A DNA stretch of 7,035 nucleotides from Lachnoclostridium sp. UBA1434 (lineage in GTDB: Bacteria > Bacillota > Clostridia > Lachnospirales > Lachnospiraceae). A program made the translations under genes and the position numbers. Location of the stretch: NCBI GenBank assembly GCA_002329645.1, contig DCTS01000111.1, positions 12,532 to 19,566 on the forward strand, written 5' to 3'. The notes below the pieces were generated by a model that worked only from the letters and a program-made list of their open reading frames with translations, was not told the origin of the DNA and did no database searches. Position 1 is the first letter of the stretch, and each line of letters begins with the position of its first letter. Below are positions 1 to 6,207 of this stretch, one piece after another.

Positions 1-2264
1 CCGGAGATAGTACCGGAGGGGAATCCGTTAACGGGAGTGAGGACAAAGCCTTTGGGGAAGACGTGCCCGGTGAGGATAAGGATGTGCATAAAAGACCTGT
101 TGGAGTTATCACATCCTTCAGTCTGAATGACGAATGGTCCGGGCTTAATACAGTAAGATCCGAACTGCCGGAGCTTGTAATACCTGAGTATGAGGCAAGG
201 GTAGCTGCTTATAGTGTTGCTGGGGATTTATCCAATATTGAGAATATAAACCAGTTTTCCGGCTTTACCGAAGACCAGATAAAATCTCTTGTTGATAACG
301 GTTTTGTGGTTCTGCCCTCCAAATCCACCAAAATGTATTACCTATATGACAGCAATGTATATGAAGGAATCCCCAATTTTATAACGGCAGATTCTGTCCT
401 GCATTTATACCATCAGTTTTATGATAAATCCCTTACAAGTATCGAGAGCGGGTTTTTGTATGATGACCTTGAGCTGCTTAGCAGGCAGATGCTGGTGCAT
501 TCGATACAGCTGCTAAAAACTCTTAAGGATGATAAGCTGATAGCTCTCCAGGAAAGGAATACCGTCTTTTTCCTTGTGGCGTGCATGTTGATGGCCGATT
601 CAACGGATATGGGGGAGATTGCAGACAATGACATCATGAAGGAAGCAGGACTTGATATTCAGAAAAATCTTTATGATGCTGCAGTTAATGAATATAATAT
701 GATAGGTGAAGCAGGAGGCTTTGCATATTCGGACTATTTCGGATTTAGAATTGACTATTCCCAGTTCACCGTCAGGGGGCATTATACCAGGAGTGAGGAG
801 CTTGGCAGATTCTTTAAGACAATGATGTGGTACGGAACAGCTCCCATACCTTTCTTTGATAATGACGTATACCTTCCGGACAATGTGCTTCAAGCCCTGC
901 TCATGACCCATACCACCTTTCTGGATTCCGACGGTATATGCAGCGCCGAGCTGTGGTCAAGGATTTATAACCCCACATCGTCATATGTGGGAATATCCGA
1001 TGACATAGATGTATTTACGATGAATAATCTGCGTAAAACCGTATTTGGCGATAATGAGGATCCGAATGTGTTTAGCGCGGGTGAGTATAAGGACAGGATT
1101 TTTGAGGAGGTCAATAAGCTTCCGAAGCCGCAGATACAGCCTCAATACACCGGAACACCGACAGGATTGCAGTTTAGGTTTATGGGGCAAAGGTATATAA
1201 TGGACAGCTACATTTTGCAGGAACTTACGGATGCATTTGACAGACCGATACCATCCGCCCTTGATGTTATGGGAGTACTTGGCAGCAGCACTGCAGAGAA
1301 TCTGCTGTTTAATCACTACAAGCCCCAGGAGCGATGGCCCGAATACGAAACGAAATATAATGAGCTTTATGCAAGGATTTCGGAATACGGTATAGATACA
1401 TGGGCCAACAACCTTTACAATGGTTGGGTCTGGGCTATTAAGGAGGCTCTTACGGAATTTGACAGCTCATCCGGAATGCCGATGTTCATGACCAATGACG
1501 CCTGGAAACACAAGAGCCTTAATACGGCTTTGGGCAGCTATACGGAATTAAAGCATGATTCGGTACTGTACGGCAAGCAATCAGGCGCTGAAGGCGGCGG
1601 CGACATCTATGCAAAGTATCACTATATTGAGCCTAATATCCCCCTTTACTGCAAGCTTTTGTTCCTTACGGACAATACTGTCAGAACACTTAATGAGCTC
1701 GGCATGATTAATCCTATGCTGACTGAGGGTGCAGAATACTATAAGGAGCTGCTGGAGCTTTTAATAACCTGTTCCATAAAGGAGCTTAGGAATGAGATGC
1801 TTTCGGAGGAGGAGTACAGGGCGCTTCTATCATTCGGAGGCAAGATGGAGAATATATCCCGGTGCTTCTTAGAAGGGATTACCGGCGAGAGCTTTGTTTA
1901 CTGGGATGTAACGGATATGCTTGCAACAGATATTGCAACCGGCCCAGGCGGCTATCTATCTCTCGGAACCGGTTATTTTGATGAAATCTACGTTGTAGTA
2001 CCCGTTGAAGGCAAGCTGTATCTGGCAAAGGGAGCCGTATACTCTTATTATGAGTTTGTAAGCGATATACGCCTTACCGATGAACAGTGGTGGGATTTGC
2101 AGGGTATAGAAATAGTCAAGAGTGAATATCATGATTATGCTCAAATCACCGAGCCTTCAGAAAATCTGCCTGAGCAGCCCTTCTGGACCCGGTATTTCAA
2201 ATCTGACACTAACAATGTGGAGACAAAATCTCTTGAGGTAGAGTGGGGTAATATGGTACAATGA
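1..2264 (+). CDS. DUF3160-family protein, probable surface lipoprotein or exported protein (5' end outside window)
   Basis: The frame ending at TGA 2262-2264 is open back to base 3, so the gene is probably cut by the window edge. The GTG at 63 is the first possible start inside the window, but its ribosome binding site is poor. The residues before it (GDSTGGESVNGSEDKAFGED) are a Ser/Gly/Asp/Glu-rich low-complexity linker of the type that follows a lipobox or signal peptide, so an exported protein is inferred; the signal itself is not visible. Numbered from the GTG, residues 103-124 (NFITADSVLHLYHQFYDKSL region, H114 and H117) and 491-507 (SYTELKHDSVLYGKQSG, with H498-D499) match the conserved blocks of the DUF3160 family as I remember it. 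Over 730 residues are present, a usual length for the family. Its biochemical function is unknown. No terminator follows, so it may be cotranscribed with the deacetylase. Family call fairly sure; location inferred. Confidence 0.85.
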   Translation, partial: GDSTGGESVNGSEDKAFGEDVPGEDKDVHKRPVGVITSFSLNDEWSGLNTVRSELPELVIPEYEARVAAYSVAGDLSNIENINQFSGFTEDQIKSLVDNGFVVLPSKSTKMYYLYDSNVYEGIPNFITADSVLHLYHQFYDKSLTSIESGFLYDDLELLSRQMLVHSIQLLKTLKDDKLIALQERNTVFFLVACMLMADSTDMGEIADNDIMKEAGLDIQKNLYDAAVNEYNMIGEAGGFAYSDYFGFRIDYSQFTVRGHYTRSEELGRFFKTMMWYGTAPIPFFDNDVYLPDNVLQALLMTHTTFLDSDGICSAELWSRIYNPTSSYVGISDDIDVFTMNNLRKTVFGDNEDPNVFSAGEYKDRIFEEVNKLPKPQIQPQYTGTPTGLQFRFMGQRYIMDSYILQELTDAFDRPIPSALDVMGVLGSSTAENLLFNHYKPQERWPEYETKYNELYARISEYGIDTWANNLYNGWVWAIKEALTEFDSSSGMPMFMTNDAWKHKSLNTALGSYTELKHDSVLYGKQSGAEGGGDIYAKYHYIEPNIPLYCKLLFLTDNTVRTLNELGMINPMLTEGAEYYKELLELLITCSIKELRNEMLSEEEYRALLSFGGKMENISRCFLEGITGESFVYWDVTDMLATDIATGPGGYLSLGTGYFDEIYVVVPVEGKLYLAKGAVYSYYEFVSDIRLTDEQWWDLQGIEIVKSEYHDYAQITEPSENLPEQPFWTRYFKSDTNNVETKSLEVEWGNMVQ

Positions 2265-2272
2265 ATCAAAAA

Positions 2273-2301
2273 TTGTGAAGCTCTTGCAGGTATGGCATTA
2301 T
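2273..2301 (+). promoter_or_regulatory. possible weak SigA promoter for the deacetylase-metF pair
   Basis: TTGTGA at 2273-2278 and CATTAT at 2296-2301 are 17 bp apart, and a TG dinucleotide at 2293-2294 makes an extended -10 (TGG-CATTAT). Each hexamer matches consensus at only 4 of 6 positions. The alternative is readthrough from the DUF3160 gene, since no terminator is visible between them. A start near 2308 would give a leader of about 95 nt. Confidence 0.3.
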
Positions 2302-2349
2302 GCCGGTATCCGCAGCTAATGAGTCTCACATTTAACAATCCTTTACGGA

Positions 2350-2402
2350 AGGGAGGCCGTCAATGTCTCATGTGCGTATTCAAGCGGCATTGACACATTA
2401 TT
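2350..2402 (+). promoter_or_regulatory. displaced Shine-Dalgarno plus hairpin spacer before the deacetylase start
   Basis: AGGGAGG (2350-2356) is the only good ribosome binding site upstream, yet the deacetylase ATG is at 2403, 46 nt away. Between them GTCAATGTC (2359-2367) can pair with GGCATTGAC (2386-2394): nine pairs with one G-U, loop 2368-2385. With this stem folded, only 2 nt before it and 8 nt after it separate the binding site from the ATG, a normal spacing of about 10 nt. The stem also buries the ATG at 2363, which is correctly spaced from the same binding site but opens only a 32-codon out-of-frame ORF. The pairing is seen in the sequence; the role is inferred. Confidence 0.55.
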
Positions 2403-3221
2403 ATGACAGTAGAGTTCTATTATCCCCAGGGAAAGACCAAGGCTCTGACCTTCAGCTATGATGACGGACAGATTCATGACAGGAGACTTGTGTCCATATT
2501 CAACAAGTATAAGGTTAAGGCTACATTCCATATTAATTCGGGGCAGGTGGGCCATCCTGATTTCATAACCCGGGAGGAAGTCAGGGAATTGTACAAGGGG
2601 CATGAGGTTGCATGTCACGGAGTGGAGCACAGATATCCGACGCATTTGCCAAAAGAGCTCTTAATCAATGAGATATGGGAGGACAGAAAAAAGCTGGAGG
2701 AATGGACAGGGCAAATCATTACAGGATTATCCTATGCCTTTGGAGAATTAGGCAATTCGGTGGTTGATACCTTGAAAAGTCTTGGCATCCAATATGCCAG
2801 GACTGTGAATTCGACAGGAGGCTTTTCAATGCCCACGGATTTTATGCGCTGGAACCCTACCTGTCACCACAACGGCAATATTATTGATAAAGCCGGGGCA
2901 TTCCTCAATATGCCGGGATATATGAGACTTCCGCTGTTCTATGTCTGGGGCCACAGCTTCGAATTTGCAAGGGAGAATAACTGGGAGCTTATTGAACAGT
3001 TTTGCGAGCTGGTTGCCTTCAAGGAGGATACCTGGTATACAACTAATATTGATTATATGAATTATGTTACTGCCATGAGGAGCCTGATATTCAGCACAGA
3101 CGCTTCACGCGTATTCAATCCCTCGGCATTTTCCGTATGGCTTGGAGCAGGGGAGGATATTACTGAATTAAAGCCTGGCGAAACGGTGAGATTACCCGTT
3201 AAGCAGGGCATCAAGGAGTGA
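2403..3221 (+). CDS. polysaccharide deacetylase family protein (NodB homology domain)
   Basis: A 272-residue single-domain protein of the NodB/carbohydrate esterase 4 fold, whose members remove N- or O-acetyl groups from polymers such as peptidoglycan, chitin or xylan using a divalent metal. Visible motifs: motif 1 TFSYDDG (16-22; D20 as likely base, D21 as metal ligand), motif 2 HGVEH (H72 and H76, metal ligands), a motif-3-like YAFG (111-114) in which the usual Pro is Ala, and VWGHSFEF (181-188) with H184 as the likely catalytic His. There is no signal peptide or membrane segment, so it is predicted cytoplasmic, which is odd for a cell-wall enzyme; a small-molecule or soluble oligosaccharide substrate is possible. 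The start is forced: an in-frame TGA lies at 2391-2393 and the ATG at 2403 gives the usual short N-terminus before motif 1. metF begins 5 bp downstream. Substrate unknown. Confidence 0.88.
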   Translation: MTVEFYYPQGKTKALTFSYDDGQIHDRRLVSIFNKYKVKATFHINSGQVGHPDFITREEVRELYKGHEVACHGVEHRYPTHLPKELLINEIWEDRKKLEEWTGQIITGLSYAFGELGNSVVDTLKSLGIQYARTVNSTGGFSMPTDFMRWNPTCHHNGNIIDKAGAFLNMPGYMRLPLFYVWGHSFEFARENNWELIEQFCELVAFKEDTWYTTNIDYMNYVTAMRSLIFSTDASRVFNPSAFSVWLGAGEDITELKPGETVRLPVKQGIKE

Positions 3222-3226
3222 GGAGT

Positions 3227-4093
3227 ATGAACTTGGCATCGCTGTTTAATAAGAATAGGGTAGTTTATTCATTTGAGGTATTTCCTCCTAAAAAAACCAG
3301 CCCGATTGAAACAATTTACAATACCCTGGATGAGCTTGAGGGTCTGAAACCGGATTTTATCAGCGTGACCTACGGAGCCGGCGGGAGGACCAGTGATACG
3401 GCAACCTGCGATATTGCCGCCGCTATAAAGAACAGATATCACATAGAGCCGCTGGCACATCTGACCTGCGTCAATGATACTAAGCAGGAGATTGAACAGA
3501 TATTAAGCCGGCTTAAGGAAAACGGCATAGAAAACATACTTGCGCTTCGTGGTGACAAGAATCCTGATATAGCGCCCAGGAAGGAATTTAAGCATTCCGC
3601 CGACCTGGTGGCATTTATTAAAGAATTCGGCGGCTTTGGCATATCGGGTGCCTGCTATCCGGAAGGACATCCCGATGCTCAAAGCCTGGAGGAGGATATA
3701 AATAATCTTAAGATTAAGGTGGACGCAGGAGTGGACCATCTGATTACACAGCTTTTCTTTGATAACAACCTGTTTTACAGCTTCATGGACAAGGTAAGGG
3801 CCAAAGGTATTGCAGTCCCTGTGGAGGCAGGAATTATGCCGGTTACGAACAAGGCGCAGATTGAGCGGATGGTAACCCTGTGCGGCGCATCTCTGCCGTC
3901 CAAATTTACTAAAATGATGCAGCGATTTGAGCATTCCCCGGCTGCTTTGCAGGATGCGGGCATAGCATATGCGGTTGACCAGATCGTTGATTTGATTTCC
4001 CGGGGAGTGGACGGGATACATCTTTACACCATGAATAAGCCTTATGTGGCAAGGAAGATAACTGAAAGTATATCAGGCTTAATAAATGCATAG
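3227..4093 (+). CDS. metF: 5,10-methylenetetrahydrofolate reductase
   Basis: Reduces 5,10-methylene-THF to 5-methyl-THF, supplying methyl groups for methionine synthesis and, in acetogens, the methyl branch of the Wood-Ljungdahl pathway. It is a flavin-dependent cytoplasmic TIM barrel. From ATG 3227 it is 288 residues, normal for bacterial MetF. Landmarks: SFEVFPP (15-21; E17 corresponds to catalytic Glu28 of E. coli), SVTYGAGG (46-53), HLTC (78-81), ALRGD (106-110; D110 corresponds to Asp120), GACYPEGHP (141-149), ITQLFFDN (173-180; Q175 corresponds to Gln183) and HLYTMNKP (265-272). The GTG at 3218 is a poorer start because it overlaps the AAGGAG ribosome binding site (3213-3218), which is 8 nt from the ATG. 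That site lies in the last codons of the deacetylase, so translational coupling is likely. No metV, methionine synthase or SAM riboswitch is seen nearby. Very sure of identity. Confidence 0.96.
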   Translation: MNLASLFNKNRVVYSFEVFPPKKTSPIETIYNTLDELEGLKPDFISVTYGAGGRTSDTATCDIAAAIKNRYHIEPLAHLTCVNDTKQEIEQILSRLKENGIENILALRGDKNPDIAPRKEFKHSADLVAFIKEFGGFGISGACYPEGHPDAQSLEEDINNLKIKVDAGVDHLITQLFFDNNLFYSFMDKVRAKGIAVPVEAGIMPVTNKAQIERMVTLCGASLPSKFTKMMQRFEHSPAALQDAGIAYAVDQIVDLISRGVDGIHLYTMNKPYVARKITESISGLINA

Positions 4094-4106
4094 CCATATT
4101 TGGATT

Positions 4107-4130
4107 TTACCTTTTTTATATTACCTTTTT
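4107..4130 (+). repeat. 10-bp direct repeat TTACCTTTTT, two copies 14 bp apart
   Basis: Identical copies of TTACCTTTTT lie at 4107-4116 and 4121-4130, separated by TATA, just downstream of the metF stop codon. The pyrimidine-rich tract could help end metF transcription, but the only upstream stem (GGCT 4076-4079 with AGCC 4092-4095) is too weak and too far away to call a terminator. It could also be slippage-prone AT-rich sequence without function. Confidence 0.45.
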
Positions 4131-4143
4131 CAACAATTTCCGA

Positions 4144-4172
4144 TTGATTTATACCGGGACTTACCCTAAAAT
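4144..4172 (+). promoter_or_regulatory. SigA-type promoter for the GNAT acetyltransferase gene
   Basis: TTGATT (4144-4149) and TAAAAT (4167-4172) are separated by exactly 17 bp; the -10 matches TATAAT at 5 of 6 positions. Expected transcription start is about 4179, giving a leader of about 50 nt before the ATG at 4229. The preceding T-rich tract may add upstream contacts. Confidence 0.65.
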
Positions 4173-4193
4173 AAAACAAGAAAGATAAAATTA

Positions 4194-4213
4194 ATACATT
4201 ATATTTAATGTAT
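4194..4213 (+). promoter_or_regulatory. AT-rich 8-bp hairpin in the acetyltransferase leader
   Basis: ATACATTA (4194-4201) and TAATGTAT (4206-4213) form a perfect 8-bp inverted repeat around a 4-nt TATT loop. It lies between the predicted transcription start and the ribosome binding site AGGGG (4218-4222, 6 nt from the ATG). No T-run follows, so it is not a terminator. It could be a DNA operator, an mRNA-stabilising stem, or a structure affecting ribosome access. Confidence 0.5.
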
Positions 4214-4228
4214 GGTTAGGGGTGGGCC

Positions 4229-5350
4229 ATGGTAGAAATCAGGGAAGTTAAAACAAGAAAAGAGCGCAAGCTCTTTGCATCATTTAATGTCAGGATGTAT
4301 AAGGACAATCCGAATGCTATACCCGACATAATAATGGATGAGTACAATAACTTTATTCCTAAGAAGAACCCTGCGTACGAATACTGCAGCGCAAGGCAGT
4401 TCCTTGCATATAAGGACGGTAAATGCGTGGGAAGAATTGCGGGAATTATAAGTAATGCCGCAAATACCAAATGGGGAACCAAAAGAATACGTTTTTCAAG
4501 GGTGGACTTCATTGATGACAGGGAGGTATCCGCAGCGCTGTTTAAAGCTGTTGAGGACTGGGGACGCGAGCAGGGGCTGACCGAAATTCAGGGGCCTATA
4601 GGCTTTTGTGATCTGGACCAGGAGGGAATGCTGGTAGATGGCTTTGATCGTGAAGGAATGATGATCACCATTTATAACGCCCCTTATTATGTGGAGCACC
4701 TTGAAGCATTGGGATACACTAAGGGCATCGATTGGATAGAATACAGGATTAAGCTGCCCTCCGAGCCTAATTATAAGCTTGAAAAGCTATCAGAAGCAGT
4801 AAAGAAGAAATTTAAGATAGAACTGGTTGAGCCAAAAACCCGTAAGGAAATTAAGCCTTATATACTATCAGTGCTGAATCTTTTAAATGATTCCTACAAG
4901 GACCTTTACGGAACGGTAAAGCTTTCGGATGCTCAGATTGACAAGTATTATAACCAGTATATACTGCTTATTAATCCCGAGTATGTTAAACTCCTTCTGG
5001 ATGAGAACAGGGAGCTGGTAGGCTTCGGCCTGGCGATGCCGTCTATGAATGCGGCCGTGAAAAAAAGCAACGGAAGGCTGTTTCCTTTTGGCTGGTACAG
5101 GCTGCTCAGGGCGCCTTTTGCAAAGCCCGAGGTGCTGGATCTGTACCTGGTCGGCGTTGTTCCGCGTATGCAGAATAGGGGGTTAACGGCACTGCTTATC
5201 CATTCCATGACCGAAACAGCAAGAAAGAACGGAATTAAATATGCCGAAACGGGCCCTGAACTTGAAACCAATGTCCAGGTACAGGCTCTATGGAAGCATT
5301 TTGAGGTTGAACAGCATAAGCGCAGACGCTGCTGGGTAAAGGAAATATAA
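4229..5350 (+). CDS. GNAT-family N-acetyltransferase (about 373 residues, probable double GNAT fold)
   Basis: The C-terminal half has an acyl-CoA binding signature: LYLVGVVPRMQNRGLTALLI (305-324), with the Q-x-x-G loop (Q315, G318) that grips the CoA pyrophosphate, and a closing segment (345-372) with N348, W355 and a basic KRRR (364-367) typical of GNAT C-termini. The N-terminal half contains GRIAGIISN (68-76), QGPIGFCDLDQEGMLVDGFD (121-140) and IYNAPYYVEHLEALGY (148-163), which I recognise from a family of roughly 370-residue conserved GNAT-like proteins in Clostridia and Bacteroidetes; its length suggests two tandem GNAT-like domains. No signal peptide or membrane segment is present, so it is cytoplasmic. 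The substrate is unknown. The ATG at 4229 has AGGGG at 4218-4222 and the gene has its own promoter and terminator, so it is probably monocistronic. Superfamily call is firm; the specific role is not recoverable from sequence. Confidence 0.85.
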   Translation: MVEIREVKTRKERKLFASFNVRMYKDNPNAIPDIIMDEYNNFIPKKNPAYEYCSARQFLAYKDGKCVGRIAGIISNAANTKWGTKRIRFSRVDFIDDREVSAALFKAVEDWGREQGLTEIQGPIGFCDLDQEGMLVDGFDREGMMITIYNAPYYVEHLEALGYTKGIDWIEYRIKLPSEPNYKLEKLSEAVKKKFKIELVEPKTRKEIKPYILSVLNLLNDSYKDLYGTVKLSDAQIDKYYNQYILLINPEYVKLLLDENRELVGFGLAMPSMNAAVKKSNGRLFPFGWYRLLRAPFAKPEVLDLYLVGVVPRMQNRGLTALLIHSMTETARKNGIKYAETGPELETNVQVQALWKHFEVEQHKRRRCWVKEI

Positions 5351-5450
5351 GAATAAGCATGATGATTTCATCGAATATCAGTAAATGAAGACAGATATAT
5401 AATTGCTGAATCATACATTATACCAAAGGCTGGCACAATAATATAAACAG

Positions 5451-5500
5451 ACCCCGGAAAGCATGCGGTCCAGGATTGCCGCATGAATCCCGGGGTTTTT
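5451..5500 (+). terminator. strong factor-independent terminator of the acetyltransferase gene, possibly bidirectional
   Basis: ACCCCGG (5451-5457) pairs with CCGGGGT (5490-5496). After a 4 x 4 internal loop, CATGCGG (5462-5468) pairs with CCGCATG (5479-5485) around a 10-nt loop. TTTTT follows at 5496-5500. On the minus strand the stem is followed by a looser T-rich stretch, so it may also stop the converging coat-protein gene, whose stop codon is 33 bp away. The rest of 5351-5533 holds no gene that I can see. Confidence 0.9.
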
Positions 5501-5533
5501 ATATGAGCTCCGCGAACGAAGTTCACCCCAAAA

Positions 5534-6061
5534 CTACTGTGCAGAATACATGCCCTTGCTTTGCATATAAGCAAAGATTGATTCTCCGTGCTTTTGCTCC
5601 TCCTTTTGGATATGGTTAAGAACATCTCTGATCTGAGGATTCTTAAACTCAAATATTGCAGTATCATAGGTGCCTGAGATATATTTTTCGGTATTCAGCA
5701 TATCTGTACAAATATCCTTGTCCGAAAGCATGCTATTCGGAGCTCCTCCTTGTCCGGCCCTGCCCAGGGCTGACTGCTGTGAGCTGATGCCGCCCTGACT
5801 TGCCTGACCTTGCTGGCTCATCTGGGCCATCTGGCCGGACTGGCCCTGGCCCATGGAAGGAATCTTTCCGCTAAGCAGCTGGTTAATGGATTGAAGATGC
5901 TCTCTTTCCTTCTGACTGATGCTTTTGAATAAGGTTTTAAGCTCCGTATCACTTGCAAGATTTGAATAGTTATCATATTTCAGAACGCATTGCTCCTCGT
6001 GAGATTTTTGGTCTTCAAGAAGCAGCCGCTCTTTTGTGGATAATTCTACATTTGATATCAT
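5534..6061 (-). CDS. CotF-like spore coat protein with ferritin-like halves
   Basis: A 175-residue protein matching the Coat F family of sporulating Firmicutes: two helical segments (about 8-64 and 111-170) joined by a Gln/Gly/Ser/Met-rich linker (about 70-108). The N-terminal part carries SHEEQCVLKYDNYS (20-33) and KEREHLQSIN (51-60); the C-terminal part carries TEKYISGTYDTA (124-135) and KEEQKHGESIFAYMQSKGMY (153-172). Both halves have a Glu followed 30 residues later by ExxH (E22 then E52/H55; E125 then E155/H158), like the ligand sets of ferritin-like di-iron proteins. No signal peptide, as expected for coat proteins made in the mother cell or forespore. AAAAGGAGG (6068-6076) is 6 nt before the ATG. 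Coat role is inferred from family and promoter; metal binding is a hypothesis. Confidence 0.88.
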   Translation of the reverse strand: MISNVELSTKERLLLEDQKSHEEQCVLKYDNYSNLASDTELKTLFKSISQKEREHLQSINQLLSGKIPSMGQGQSGQMAQMSQQGQASQGGISSQQSALGRAGQGGAPNSMLSDKDICTDMLNTEKYISGTYDTAIFEFKNPQIRDVLNHIQKEEQKHGESIFAYMQSKGMYSAQ

Positions 6062-6085
6062 GTTATACCTCCTTTTCTAGGAATA

Positions 6086-6115
6086 TAGTATCTCAATAAT
6101 GCAAATACATATTCA
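6086..6115 (-). promoter_or_regulatory. sporulation sigma-factor-like promoter (SigG/SigE type) for the coat gene
   Basis: On the minus strand TGAATA (6115-6110) and GATACTA (6092-6086) are 17 bp apart. This closely resembles the Bacillus SigG consensus (TGAATA, 17-18 bp, CATACTA), with G for the first C, and also partly fits SigE. A SigA reading is poor: TTGAAT and TACTAT are 20 bp apart. The predicted start near 6079 gives a leader of about 18 nt containing the ribosome binding site. Which sporulation sigma is used cannot be settled by eye. Confidence 0.6.
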
Positions 6116-6124
6116 AAAAATGTG

Positions 6125-6139
6125 ATTGTTCATAACAAT
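6125..6139. repeat. 15-bp perfect palindrome in the divergent intergenic region
   Basis: ATTGTT (6125-6130) and AACAAT (6134-6139) flank a 3-bp CAT centre. It lies about 10 bp upstream of the coat-gene -35 element and about 35 bp upstream of the thioesterase -35. The position suits a dimeric regulator acting on the coat gene, but the arms are AT-rich and could arise by chance. Confidence 0.4.
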
Positions 6140-6173
6140 ATTGCCATACAACATTTAATGAAATTCCAGGCTC

Positions 6174-6202
6174 TTGTAATACCTTATTGTTTCATATATT
6201 AT
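6174..6202 (+). promoter_or_regulatory. SigA-type promoter for the thioesterase gene
   Basis: TTGTAA (6174-6179) and TATTAT (6197-6202) are 17 bp apart; the -10 matches consensus at 5 of 6 positions and the -35 at 4 of 6. Transcription would begin near 6209, giving a leader of about 50 nt. It is back to back with the coat-gene promoter. Confidence 0.6.
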
Positions 6203-6207
6203 ATCTA

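Noticed and set aside
63..65. GTG as the true start of the DUF3160 protein
   Set aside because: The frame stays open to the window edge and the upstream residues form a plausible linker; the spacing and strength of the SD before the GTG are poor. A 5'-truncated gene is more likely.
2294..2304. GGCA-TTA-TGCC inverted repeat as terminator of the DUF3160 gene
   Set aside because: Only four base pairs and no T-run after it.
3218..3220. GTG start for metF overlapping the deacetylase stop
   Set aside because: It overlaps the AAGGAG ribosome binding site (3213-3218). ATG 3227 has correct spacing and gives the normal MetF N-terminus.
3503..4021. 172-codon open frame on the minus strand inside metF
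   Set aside because: Wholly antisense to a well-conserved enzyme gene, no ribosome binding site, and no recognisable domain; a codon-bias shadow.
4076..4095. GGCT/AGCC stem at the metF stop codon as a terminator
   Set aside because: Four base pairs around a 12-nt loop, and the T-rich tracts begin more than 9 nt later.
4094..4228. Riboswitch or T-box in the acetyltransferase leader
   Set aside because: The leader after the predicted start is only about 50 nt with one simple hairpin; no SAM, T-box or other conserved core is recognisable.
4948..5271. 107-codon minus-strand open frame inside the acetyltransferase gene
   Set aside because: Antisense shadow with no domain or expression signals.
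6125..6139. Rex (NADH-responsive repressor) operator
   Set aside because: The TTGTT/AACAA arms look similar, but the whole element is 15 bp with a 3-bp centre, whereas Rex sites as I know them are about 18 bp.
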